Assembly: GCF_000611675.1 (NCBI RefSeq)
Contig: NZ_JATV01000004.1
Location: forward strand, 301,309-365,308
Reading direction: 5' to 3'
DNA length: 64,000 nt
DNA from: Flavobacterium succinicans LMG 10402
Lineage (GTDB): Bacteria; Bacteroidota; Bacteroidia; Flavobacteriales; Flavobacteriaceae
The position numbers and the translations under genes were made by a program. Below are positions 9,232-17,658 of this stretch, one piece after another (the first letter of the stretch is position 1; every line of letters begins with the position of its first letter). The notes under the pieces were generated by a model. That model saw only the letters and a program-made list of their open reading frames with translations, was not told where the DNA came from and searched no databases.

Positions 9232-9424
9232 ATGATTTTATTCCCTTTGGTGTTAGCTTAAGTTTTGCCTAGTGGGTAATCATTACCATTTTTCTATTAT
9301 TTGTCTATTTCATTACAGGTAGTGAAATTTAAAATTCTTATGTTTACTTTTTGGTTTAAAATACTACGTTGTACAATCAAATCAATTCTTGAGGTAGTAA
9401 GCCAATCAATTTTAAGAAGACAAG

Positions 9425-10162
9425 ATGGAAAACAAATCTGTAACAGCAGCATTAGCGTCGCTTTGTGAAAATTCAACACCAATAATTCAAATGGATAAGG
9501 CTGATTTATTTCCTCATCCTCAATCTCGCTTAGACACCATCGAAATGAAGCAACATCCAATCATGGATGATAGTATTCCGTTTAGAGATGTCTCAAATGT
9601 TGCCAGCAAAAAGGAAAGTATTTCCCTAATTATAGATAAACTAGATGTAGTCAACAATGCACGATATCAAAGAACAGTAGAAGATACCTATTGTAATGTG
9701 TACGCCTATGACTTTTGCAATTTCAGTAAAGTATACCTCCCAACGGTTTGGTGGACAGATGAAGCTTTAGAAAAAATAAAACAAGGACAGAAAGTAGAAG
9801 CTGTTTTTGAAAAAACGGTAGAACGTATTTACTCCAGCGCCATTCACGATTGGTTTTCGCAATGGGGATCACATTTTGGATGGGAAAAAATGGATTCCGT
9901 AGATGCACTTCAAAATAAAGTCAATGCTAACGGTGGTGTTGGGATCATTTGTGCCAAAAGAAAACAAAAAGGACTATCAGGACATATCGTTCCGGTGGTG
10001 CCCGAAACAACTTCCCACAAAGCATACCGTGAAAATGGCAAAGTGCTATATCCTTTGCAATCGCAAGCAGGAAAGTTAAATTACAACTATTTTTCTTTAA
10101 TCAGAAAAGACTGGTGGAATAATGCGTTATATTCCTCGTATGTGCTTTACTATCACGAGTAA
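9425..10162 (+). CDS. putative Cys/His peptidase or amidase (NlpC/P60- or CHAP-like)
   Basis: A 245-residue cytoplasmic-looking protein without signal peptide. Two blocks suggest a papain-like hydrolase: EDTYCNVYAYDFC (Cys90 before a helix) and GGVGIICAKRK...SGHIVPVVPE (His187 opening a strand), the usual Cys-then-His order and spacing of NlpC/P60 and CHAP enzymes. Between them lies an acidic and aromatic stretch (HDWFSQWGSHFGWE). The C-terminus is rich in Tyr and Trp. It precedes a 514-residue gene on the same strand, separated by 310 bases holding a hairpin terminator. Calling it a hydrolase rests only on these blocks; its substrate and cellular site are unknown. Confidence 0.5.
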   Translation: MENKSVTAALASLCENSTPIIQMDKADLFPHPQSRLDTIEMKQHPIMDDSIPFRDVSNVASKKESISLIIDKLDVVNNARYQRTVEDTYCNVYAYDFCNFSKVYLPTVWWTDEALEKIKQGQKVEAVFEKTVERIYSSAIHDWFSQWGSHFGWEKMDSVDALQNKVNANGGVGIICAKRKQKGLSGHIVPVVPETTSHKAYRENGKVLYPLQSQAGKLNYNYFSLIRKDWWNNALYSSYVLYYHE

Positions 10163-10329
10163 ACATGAAAATTGCTTGTTTTTGTATAAAAACTTAAAAA
10201 ATTTATGATTACCAAGGGGGTGACCCCTATGAAATGACAAAACAATAGGCTAGTTTTGCAGCTTGGGAAAAGTAACGTTTTCAAAACGCGTCATTGGGTA
10301 ATTTGTTCTTTTAAATTGTTGTTATAAAG

Positions 10330-10384
10330 GAAGTTATTGTAATTTATTTTTTACAATGTCCTCTTCGGTAACTTCTTTTTTTCA
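10330..10384 (+). terminator. bulged hairpin with T-run
   Basis: GAAGTTA (10330-10336) pairs with TAACTTC (10369-10375), and TTGTAA pairs with TTACAA inside it, followed by a T run. The gap 10163-10472 also has a short GGGG/CCCC hairpin near 10215 and otherwise no gene. Confidence 0.5.
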
Positions 10385-10472
10385 TTTAAAATGCAACTCC
10401 AAAACACTTTTTTAGAGACAAAAAACTAAACCTCAAAAAGTTAAAGTAATCATAAAAATAGAAGTAGCATTA

Positions 10473-12017
10473 ATGAACAACAACCAGGCCGGAAAATTTT
10501 ATTGGGGAATAGGATTAGAAAACGAAACATACCTGCAATTTGAAGAATCCTTAATCGTATCTGGTGCATTTATTCAGGAAAAAATTGGTTTTGAAAAATA
10601 CAGTATTGATTACAGAAAATGCTATAAACCTGAAAGTTTAGCCCCAATTTTAAAAAAAGCGTTTGGTTCGAATAAAAACTATGTGGTCAGCCGAATGATC
10701 AATAGTCATTCGCTAGAAAAACTCGATATAAATTACCAACACAAAACGCTAGCCGCAGACAAACCAAATCTTGTTGCCACAGAAGTTGGTGCATTGCAGC
10801 CTCAGCCGATCGAAAATCCAGAATATCTTGGTCAATCCATCATGGAACTTTTTCTTGAAGATCAACCTTACAACATTCAAAGTATGATCACCCAACGAAA
10901 CAAAACAATGGGATCCGTACATTTTGATGGAGATTCTATCGAATTTGTAACCAAATATTTTGAAAATAGAACCATTACGGATTCGTGTAAAGAACTGAAA
11001 GCGACCAAAAAATTGTTCCTCGATAAAATCAATGAATCCAGCGTACTCAAAGGCAAATTAAATTTTCCGGAGTACAACAACGGACTCAATATGTTCATGA
11101 CCAATCAAGAAAATCTAGTTTTGTTTAATAACGGAACCTACCATTTCCACATTACCTTGCCGTCATTAACAGAACATAGCCGAATTGTCAACTATGAAAA
11201 ATTTGAGGCAACACACGCCAATGCCATTTATTTGCTGCAATGGTTTGAGCCCTTTTTTATAGCCACTCTTGGAAGCCCCGACATTATGGGAGTCATAAGT
11301 GACACCTACAATTTGGACCAAAAATTTACCTTGGGCTCTATGCGCAACGCCATGTCTCGCTATATAGGCGTTGGAACGTACAATAAAGCCATGCCGAAAG
11401 GTAAAATTCTAACCTACAAAGTAGACGATTTTAGAAAATTACTACGCTTTGAAAAAGAGGACAACATTTGGTGGCGCGACCAGATTGAAGCCACTATGGA
11501 GTATGAATTACTTTCGGAAGTAGGGCTCGATTTTAATCAGGAGAAAATGTACCAAAGTGGTTTTGAATTCAGAAGCTTTGATGAGTTTCCCGAAGCCTAT
11601 TTAAACGATGTGCTTTTTGCTATTATACTAATTTGTGAGCACTCTTTACATCTACCAGATGTTCAGTGGGGACACGATAGCGTGGTTTGGAATAATTTGG
11701 TGTTTAAAACCCTAAAAAATGGTTATTTAACTCAAATCAACGAAGCCGAAAAGAACGAAGTGCTAGATTTGTTACAAATTTTAAATCCAACAGCTAGTAA
11801 TTATACCACACTAAAATCCGAGTTTGATGCGATCATCAAGCTAGAGGATTTTTTCTTTAAAATCTTGGCCGTTTTACACGATACCTACAAAGACAACAAT
11901 GTTTGTTTGGATGCTATGTGTGGACAGAAAACAAATTTCCCTCCAAAATGGGACAATTTTAATCAATACCAAGCCGAACAACATTTGCAAAAAATAACGG
12001 CTTTCTGTGAGAATTAA
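10473..12017 (+). CDS. large protein of unknown function, GCS/amidoligase-like features
   Basis: A 514-residue soluble protein I do not recognise firmly. Several features recall carboxylate-amine ligases of the gamma-glutamylcysteine synthetase/amidoligase fold. These are the N-terminal strand FYWGIGLENET (E16, E18, like the GxExE opening of that fold), a paired-His strand NGTYHFHITLPS (H224, H226), ATHANAIYLLQWFEPFF with GSPD, an Arg-rich block MRNAMSRYIG (R291, R296), and FEFRSFDEFP (E365, R367), like the ExR strand near the end of the catalytic domain. No signal peptide or membrane span is present. It follows the peptidase-like gene. A ligase plus an amidase-like partner would suggest a peptide-bond-making and -breaking pair, but that is inference. 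Confidence 0.45.
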   Translation: MNNNQAGKFYWGIGLENETYLQFEESLIVSGAFIQEKIGFEKYSIDYRKCYKPESLAPILKKAFGSNKNYVVSRMINSHSLEKLDINYQHKTLAADKPNLVATEVGALQPQPIENPEYLGQSIMELFLEDQPYNIQSMITQRNKTMGSVHFDGDSIEFVTKYFENRTITDSCKELKATKKLFLDKINESSVLKGKLNFPEYNNGLNMFMTNQENLVLFNNGTYHFHITLPSLTEHSRIVNYEKFEATHANAIYLLQWFEPFFIATLGSPDIMGVISDTYNLDQKFTLGSMRNAMSRYIGVGTYNKAMPKGKILTYKVDDFRKLLRFEKEDNIWWRDQIEATMEYELLSEVGLDFNQEKMYQSGFEFRSFDEFPEAYLNDVLFAIILICEHSLHLPDVQWGHDSVVWNNLVFKTLKNGYLTQINEAEKNEVLDLLQILNPTASNYTTLKSEFDAIIKLEDFFFKILAVLHDTYKDNNVCLDAMCGQKTNFPPKWDNFNQYQAEQHLQKITAFCEN

Positions 12018-12182
12018 TGGCAGAAAATGAGCAATAAAGAGATTTAACGTCCCGCAGCAACACGAGGTTTGGAAAAAAGTGTGCCTTAAACTTTCGGTAA
12101 AACAATAACCACAGAGGTACAAAACAAACTTTAAAGTTTACCTAAAACCCAAATCTCGTGTAACTGTTGGGCGATTGTATTC

Positions 12183-12824
12183 TTATTTTTTAAGATATAT
12201 ATCGCCATTTGTAAATCCATTTTTATTTATAAATTCTTTGAACTGCTTTTTTGTTGGTTTTACTGTGAATGGTTTTATAGTATCTTTTTTTGTTTCAGTT
12301 ATCGACTGCAATAAATCTAATTCATTTTCAGTTTCTATTCCGTTAATTGTCAATACTCCTTTACTTAAATTTAATTTTTCGACAGACCAAAATCCACTTT
12401 TTTCATTATGAATGTTTAAGAAAAAATAACCTTTAAATTTTTTCAAAATATTTTTCTTGTTTAAGTCGAAAATTGTGTCTTGATGAATATAGTTTGAGAA
12501 TAAAGTATCGTTAATTCTTTTTATTCGATATTTTTCTTTAGTTACTAAATTGAATAAACTGTCATTTTTGATTATTTCATTTTTGTTGATTTTACTAATT
12601 TTCAAAGTGTCTTCTACAATCATTTTCTTAAATATCGAATATTTAGAAATTACTAATTCAGTTCTGTTTTCCGTATTGTAATATGTTCCAATAATTTTTT
12701 TTGGAAAGGCATTTAGTTCATTTATGTCTTTTGGTTGTGGCTCTGCAAAACTTACAATTGGTTCTTTGCAAGAATGTAAAAGCATAAGAAATATTAAGTT
12801 TAACAGTAGGAATTTATTTTTCAT
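12183..12824 (-). CDS. lipoprotein of unknown function
   Basis: The true start is taken as the ATG whose complement is at 12822-12824, giving a 213-residue lipoprotein: MKNKFLLLNLIFLMLLHSC with the lipobox Cys at residue 19. The longer frame to 12956 would run through dispersed repeat copy B and is rejected. The mature protein is Lys/Asn/Ile-rich with strand-like repeats (TLKISKINKNEI, YRIKRINDTLF) and no recognised domain. It is more AT-rich than its neighbours and flanked by repeats, which suggests an acquired single gene. Function unknown. Confidence 0.6.
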   Translation of the reverse strand: MKNKFLLLNLIFLMLLHSCKEPIVSFAEPQPKDINELNAFPKKIIGTYYNTENRTELVISKYSIFKKMIVEDTLKISKINKNEIIKNDSLFNLVTKEKYRIKRINDTLFSNYIHQDTIFDLNKKNILKKFKGYFFLNIHNEKSGFWSVEKLNLSKGVLTINGIETENELDLLQSITETKKDTIKPFTVKPTKKQFKEFINKNGFTNGDIYLKK

Positions 12825-12898
12825 TTTAGATTTTTTCGGAGAATATGCCACCCAACTTGCGGAGATGATGTAAGGAATTTTAAGAAGCATGATTTTTG

Positions 12899-13008
12899 TG
12901 CACACCACAATAGTCGTTCTGCTGTACGCTATATCTTGCTTGGCGAACCCCGCCAAGCAAGGATGCCGCTCCCATCAGGGCTAAACGAGAACGTGTTGTT
13001 GTCATGAC
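12899..13008 (+). repeat. dispersed intergenic hairpin element, copy B
   Basis: Central stem CTTGCTTGGCG (12935-12945) and CGCCAAGCAAG (12951-12961) is perfect, with loop AACCC. The flanks GCTGTACGCTATATC and GGATGCCGCTCCCATC match copy A. It occupies much of the gap 12825-13133, which holds no gene. Confidence 0.85.
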
Positions 13009-13133
13009 TGATAAAACAGCAACATCTTTTTCAGAATGCTGTAACTTCGCTAATCTCGTTGCATATGCTACACTAGATTTTTATTAGTTATCATCAGTCC
13101 CAGGAGATGAAGAAAAGCGTTAAACAGTTTTAA

Positions 13134-13445
13134 TTACTTTTTTGAATAGTAATTCAATTGGTAGTCGCCAACATGTTTTTCACTATCAATTATGGATTTT
13201 TGGTGTTTTAAAAAATTATAAATACCAAAAATTAAAATGATAATTGAAACAGTAAAGAGAAGTAATTCAATATATAAACTGTGTTCGATCTTGAGTAAAT
13301 TTCGTAAACTCAAACCTGCAATAAGAAAATACATTGATGTTCTTAGGAAAGATAAAAAAGTAGATTGATTTGCCAATATTGTTCTTTGTAAAGCCAATTT
13401 TTCTCTTAAAATCAAATCTTTATTGATTGCTTTTTCTACGTTCAT
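13134..13445 (-). CDS. DUF202 (YidH-type) membrane protein
   Basis: A 103-residue protein with the DUF202 signature: a hydrophilic start (LILREKLALQRTILANQSTFLSFLRTSMYFLIAGLS), where ERTxLAxxRTxLAxxRT is the usual pattern, then two membrane spans (residues 38-56 and 62-84, IELLLFTVSIIILIFGIYNFL). DUF202 proteins are small inner-membrane proteins of unclear role, and in eukaryotes appear in VTC complexes. It stands alone between repeat copy B and the M13 peptidase terminator. Confidence 0.75.
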   Translation of the reverse strand: MNVEKAINKDLILREKLALQRTILANQSTFLSFLRTSMYFLIAGLSLRNLLKIEHSLYIELLLFTVSIIILIFGIYNFLKHQKSIIDSEKHVGDYQLNYYSKK

Positions 13446-13691
13446 TTTTTATTGTATAAATGGTTAGTGCCACAAAGTTAAAACAAATTTAGTACATAAT
13501 GTGTTGTTGTTGTGGTATTTGAAGTGTGATTGTTTACAAGTAAATTATTTCTATAACTTAATTTTCCACTTTGATTTTTCCTTTATTGATACTTAAGGCA
13601 ATTGCGAGCTCTGCAAGTTCCTTCCCTTAGATCTCCTGATTTTACACTTTTTTATTAAACGCAAAAGAGTAAGGTTTTGCAAAGCACGGGC

Positions 13692-13732
13692 AAAAAACAA
13701 AAAACCCATTCACAACAGCGAATGGGTTTTTA
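13692..13732 (-). terminator. bidirectional-looking terminator
   Basis: AAAACCCATTC (13701-13711) pairs with GAATGGGTTTT (13720-13730). An A-rich run lies left of the stem, so on the minus strand it ends the M13 peptidase transcript. The remaining gap (13446-13691) shows no gene or repeat. Confidence 0.8.
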
Positions 13733-13753
13733 GTATTTATGGTAAAATAAGTC

Positions 13754-15817
13754 TTACCAGATTTTTACTCTTTTATCTGGAGCGATATACATACCGTCAT
13801 TCGGTTGAATGTTGAAAGCATCATAGAAAGCATCTACGTTTTGTAAAGGCACATAGGCTCTGTACATACCTGGAGAATGTGGGTCGGTTTTTACTTGTGA
13901 TTTCAAGGCTTCGTCTCTCATTTTAGAACGCCAAATGGTAGACCAAGAAATGAAGAAACGTTGTTCTGGTGTGTACCCATCAATCAATCCTGGGTTTCCG
14001 TTTTCTTTTAAGTACAATTGCAAACCATCGTAAGCAGCATTTACTCCTCCTAAATCTCCAATGTTTTCACCTAAAGTAAATTTACCATCTACAAAAGTTC
14101 CTGGAAGCGGTTGCAAAGCGCTGTATTGAGCTGCTAAAGCACCGGTTAAAGCACCAAATTTTTTCAAATCTTCTGGTGTCCACCAGTCCACTAAATTACC
14201 GTCGGCATTGTAACGCGCTCCTGAATCATCAAATCCGTGAGAGATTTCGTGACCAATAACGCCTCCAATTCCACCATAATTTACGGCTTCGTCAGCTTGG
14301 TAATTGTAAAAAGGTGGTTGTAAAATAGCCGCAGGGAATACAATTTCGTTGTTCGATGGATTGTAGTAGGCATTCACCGTTTGTGGTGCCATACCCCAAC
14401 GGTCTTTGTCTACAGGTTTTGTCAATTCAGCAAAGTTTTCTTTATTACGCCAAATAGCAATGTTTCTTACGTTCTCAAAAAATGTTCCTCCTTCAGATGG
14501 ACTTTTGATGGTCAAAGCGGAATAGTCTTTCCATTTGTCTGGATAACCAATTTTAACTCTTAGTTTATTTAATTTGGCAATCGCACTTACTTTAGTTTCA
14601 GCCGACATCCAAGGTAAGTTGTTGATGCGGTTTTCGTAAGCACGGAAAATGTTTTTAATCATTTTGGCTGCCTTTTCTTTAGCTTCGGCAGGGAATTTTT
14701 TCTCTACGTATAATTTTCCTAAAGCTTCACCCACAGATCCTGTTACGGTTTGTAAAGCTCTTTCTTCAAAAGGTCTTTGTTTTACAGCACCCGTTAAGGT
14801 TTTACCATAAAATTCAAAGTTAGCTTTTTCAATTTCTGTCGATAATTGGCTTGAAGCTCTGTTCAATAAAGACCAACGCATATACGCTTTCCAGTCGTCT
14901 ACTTTATTTTCTTTAAAAAGCGTTTCTAATGCCGTCATATATTTTGGTTGCGACACGATAATCGTTTGATTCGTAGGCAAACCAATTTTAGTGAAATACG
15001 TAGTCCAATCGATAGATGGCGTTAGTTTTTGTATTTCCGCAACAGTCATTGGGTTGTATGATTTACGACGGTCTCTTCTTTCTACACGGTCAAAACGAGG
15101 TTTAGACATTTCGATTTCTAAAGCCAAAATTTTCTCCGCATTAGCTTTCGCTACTTCAGGTTTGTCGCCTAAGTATTGCAGCATTTTAGCCACGTGAAGT
15201 ACATATTTCTCTCTTTTTTCTTTTGAATCTTTGTCTTCGCCTACGTAGTAATCACGATCGGGTAATCCTACAGATCCTGGGCCTAAATAAATCACGTTTA
15301 CGTTACTGTTTTTAGCGTCAGCACTAACGCCAGCGCCAAAAAAACCGATGCCTCCTGTAGGTTCCATTTCGATTAATAAAGCTTGTAGGTCTTTTGCATT
15401 GTTAACCGCGTTGATTTTTTTCAAATAAGGCTTTAGGGGAGCAATACCTAATTTGTTTCGGCTTACGGTATCCAACATTGTTTTGTACAAATTGATGGCT
15501 TTACCTTGGTCGGTATTCGATTTGTACGCTGGGTTGTTGGCAGCTTCTTTTAAAATCGCCAAAGCATCTGCATCGGTGCGTTGTCGCAATTCATCAAAGC
15601 TTCCCCAACGGGTTTTGTCGCTTGGGATTTCGGTAGTGTTCAACCAGGTTCCGTTTACATATCGGAAAAAATCATCGCTAGGTTTGATGGTTTTATCCAT
15701 ATATTGGATGTTGATTCCTGGCTCTTTGGCGGCAGGAGTATTTTGTGCTTGGCACCAGCCAAAACTTAGTACGGCAGGCAAAGCCAAAAATAAGCTTGTG
15801 GATTGTTTTGGATTCAT
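13754..15817 (-). CDS. M13 family metallopeptidase (neprilysin/PepO type)
   Basis: A 687-residue secreted zinc peptidase of normal family length. The signal peptide ends around WCQAQ (residue 25). The N-terminal M13 domain begins near residue 45 (KPSDDFFRYVNGTWL). The catalytic domain has VIGHEISHGFDD (HExxH, His523 and His527), then GENIGDLGGVNAA with the third ligand Glu and the structural Asp. NAYYNPSNNEIVFPAAILQPPF just upstream is the substrate-binding NAY block. These endopeptidases cut short peptides in the periplasm or at the surface. It is monocistronic with its own terminator. Confidence 0.95.
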   Translation of the reverse strand: MNPKQSTSLFLALPAVLSFGWCQAQNTPAAKEPGINIQYMDKTIKPSDDFFRYVNGTWLNTTEIPSDKTRWGSFDELRQRTDADALAILKEAANNPAYKSNTDQGKAINLYKTMLDTVSRNKLGIAPLKPYLKKINAVNNAKDLQALLIEMEPTGGIGFFGAGVSADAKNSNVNVIYLGPGSVGLPDRDYYVGEDKDSKEKREKYVLHVAKMLQYLGDKPEVAKANAEKILALEIEMSKPRFDRVERRDRRKSYNPMTVAEIQKLTPSIDWTTYFTKIGLPTNQTIIVSQPKYMTALETLFKENKVDDWKAYMRWSLLNRASSQLSTEIEKANFEFYGKTLTGAVKQRPFEERALQTVTGSVGEALGKLYVEKKFPAEAKEKAAKMIKNIFRAYENRINNLPWMSAETKVSAIAKLNKLRVKIGYPDKWKDYSALTIKSPSEGGTFFENVRNIAIWRNKENFAELTKPVDKDRWGMAPQTVNAYYNPSNNEIVFPAAILQPPFYNYQADEAVNYGGIGGVIGHEISHGFDDSGARYNADGNLVDWWTPEDLKKFGALTGALAAQYSALQPLPGTFVDGKFTLGENIGDLGGVNAAYDGLQLYLKENGNPGLIDGYTPEQRFFISWSTIWRSKMRDEALKSQVKTDPHSPGMYRAYVPLQNVDAFYDAFNIQPNDGMYIAPDKRVKIW

Positions 15818-16100
15818 ATTACAATTTGAATTAGTTACGATACATTCGTGTCAAAAAGCAAAAAATAGTTACATCGAAATTGCTTTTTTTGCGACAAAAA
15901 ATACATTATTAAGAGAATTCATCACAATGAAATTCCTTTTTCTTGCTTATATAAAATTAGCATGACAATAATGACTTCTTTTGAATTTTGACTCTTGAAA
16001 TTTTTATGCTAAAGGCAAGAATACCCTATTGGACTTCATAGTGTAGTAAAGGTTTAACGTCTTGTGATTTTTTTTTGCGTGAGGGGTGGAGTGGAGCTCT

Positions 16101-16180
16101 TTTTTTATCCCGTTTTTTTGCGGGATAAAAAAAAGCGGGAACGGAGACCCGACCCGAAGCCTCGTTTTTTCTACGAGGCG
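16101..16180. repeat. double-hairpin intergenic element
   Basis: Two hairpins lie in tandem: TTTTTTATCCCG (16101-16112) with CGGGATAAAAAA (16121-16132), then GCCTCGT (16159-16165) with ACGAGGC (16173-16179), joined by a GC-rich linker with GACCCGACCCGAAG. It fills part of the 474-base gap 15818-16291. Its GC content contrasts with the surroundings. It looks like a mobile or repeated intergenic unit and has no coding content. Confidence 0.55.
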
Positions 16181-16291
16181 AAGGGGCACGCCCAAATTAT
16201 TTTAAAAAGAGTAGTGCAAGGCAGACCGTTGTTTTGTAATTTTGCGAAAAATTCAAATGTTGACTTACTATTTTATTTTAAAAACCTACAA

Positions 16292-16957
16292 ATGAAAGCT
16301 TTCTTCTATAAGTATCGTAAATTTTTTGGTGTTTTATTGGTGTTTTCGGCGATTACTATTGGTTTGTTTTACAATGCGCTTAAGCCTCAAAAGACTTTGT
16401 CAATTTACAATCCTGCCGACGTGAATCCTGAATTGGTGGACAGTACGGTGCAATATGTGAGTAAGGCGCATACGATTGCAGATTTTTCGTTTGTGAATCA
16501 AAACGGGAAAACGATTACTCAAAAAGATTACGAAGGTAAAGTGTATGTGGCCGATTTTTTCTTTACGACTTGTGGTTCTATTTGCCCCAAAATGACCAAG
16601 AATTTGGCCGAAGTGCAAGCGGCTATCAAAAATAATCCCAAAGTAATGCTGTTGTCACACACCGTTTTTCCTGAGACCGACAGTGTGCCAGTTTTAAAAG
16701 AATACGCACTAAAACACGGCGTGATAGATAGCAAATGGAACTTGGTTACAGGCGATAAAAAGGAAATTTATACGATGGCTCGAAAATCGTATTTGGCCGT
16801 TAAGTTGGGAAAACCTGAAGAATTGTACGATATGGTGCATACCGAAAATTTTGTTTTGGTGGACCAAAAAAGACGCGTTCGTGGTTTTTATGATGGAACC
16901 AAAAAAGAAGATATGACGCGATTGATAGAAGATATTAATTTTTTATGCGCTAATTAG
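16292..16957 (+). CDS. SCO1/SenC family copper-binding thioredoxin-like protein
   Basis: Read from the ATG at 16292, the protein has 221 residues: one N-terminal membrane anchor (FFGVLLVFSAITIGLFYNAL, residues 11-30), then a thioredoxin fold with FTTCGSICPKM (Cys94, Cys98; the CxxxCP copper site) and VHTENFVLVD (His183), the third copper ligand. The longer frame to 16064 runs through a hairpin repeat and is rejected. SCO proteins deliver copper to cytochrome oxidase or act as thiol reductases at the periplasmic face of the inner membrane. No oxidase gene is adjacent, so the partner is elsewhere. Confidence 0.85.
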   Translation: MKAFFYKYRKFFGVLLVFSAITIGLFYNALKPQKTLSIYNPADVNPELVDSTVQYVSKAHTIADFSFVNQNGKTITQKDYEGKVYVADFFFTTCGSICPKMTKNLAEVQAAIKNNPKVMLLSHTVFPETDSVPVLKEYALKHGVIDSKWNLVTGDKKEIYTMARKSYLAVKLGKPEELYDMVHTENFVLVDQKRRVRGFYDGTKKEDMTRLIEDINFLCAN

Positions 16958-17231
16958 TTTGGCGAAAATGGAACGCGAATTCCACTAATTTTCACGAATT
17001 CAGCTGTGTTTATGAGCGTGATTTTCAGTTCTGAAATGGAACGGATTTTTTTAAGTTTGGTGAAAAGGAACACTAATTTCCACTAATTTTCACCAATTCA
17101 GCAGTGGTTATGAGTGTGATTTTCAGTTCTGAAATAGAACACGGATGACGCTGATTTAAACAGATGAACACGAATTTTTATTTAATTTGGTAAAAGAAAA
17201 GGGAACACGAATTTTCACCAATTCAGTTGTG
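16958..17231. repeat. 98-base tandem repeat, two full units plus a partial one
   Basis: Units begin with TTTGG at 16958, 17056 and 17186. The first two share CCACTAATTTTCAC, AATTCAGC, GTGATTTTCAGTTCTG and a GGAAC-type end, 98 bases apart. The third keeps only the first half (GGGAACACGAATTTTCACC). Together they fill most of the 465-base gap after the SCO gene. The unit has no open frame and looks like an expanding intergenic repeat. Confidence 0.75.
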
Positions 17232-17354
17232 TTTTTTTTCTATGCCTTTTCAAGTCACAAATACTTAAAACTGTATTATTTGTGAAATTTCATTTCTATT
17301 TTGATTGTTTTATTGATAGACTTCGTGAATTCGTGGCTACTTCTTTTACAATTG

Positions 17355-17396
17355 TGATAATTATCATTTGAATTTCTATTATAATATGTATTTTTG
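17355..17396 (+). promoter_or_regulatory. feoAB promoter with metal-repressor palindrome
   Basis: A perfect palindrome TGATAATTATCA (17355-17366) abuts a TTG (17368-17370) that lies 18 bases from TATTTTTG (17389-17396), the flavobacterial TTG/TAnnTTTG layout. The palindrome resembles a Fur half-site arrangement. Fur is the likeliest ligand, since it differs from the MntR-type and Zur-type sites elsewhere in the window. Confidence 0.65.
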
Positions 17397-17422
17397 CAAT
17401 CTTAATTCAATCTAAATAAGGT

Positions 17423-17653
17423 TTGCCAACAACAATACATTCACTCAAAAAAGGGGAAAGAGCCATTATCAAAGACTTTGATATTGATGCGATTCCATTA
17501 AAATTGCTCGAAATGGGCTGTTTGCCTGGTAATGAAGTAGAGTTGCTGCAAATCGCTCCCTTCGGTGATCCGCTGTACCTAAACATTAACGGATCGCACG
17601 TTGCCATTCGAATAGCAACGGCTCAGGAAATAGAAGTGGAACGAATCCAATAA
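17423..17653 (+). CDS. feoA: FeoA, ferrous iron transport accessory protein
   Basis: A 76-residue SH3-like FeoA protein. SLKKGERAIIKDF opens the barrel, LKLLEMGCLPGNEVELLQIAPFGDPLYLNINGSHVAIR is the core signature, and it ends EIEVERI. The start is TTG at 17423, placed about 20 bases behind the predicted transcription start; no upstream ATG fits. FeoA is a cytoplasmic modulator of FeoB. The gene is 5 bases ahead of feoB and shares its iron-type promoter. Confidence 0.93.
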   Translation: MPTTIHSLKKGERAIIKDFDIDAIPLKLLEMGCLPGNEVELLQIAPFGDPLYLNINGSHVAIRIATAQEIEVERIQ

Positions 17654-17658
17654 AGCTA

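Noticed and set aside
12825..12956. N-terminal extension of the minus-strand lipoprotein frame
   Set aside because: It runs into dispersed repeat copy B and would bury the lipoprotein signal at residue 45.
16064..16291. N-terminal extension of the SCO frame to 16064
   Set aside because: It translates a double-hairpin repeat; the membrane anchor and fold begin at 16292.
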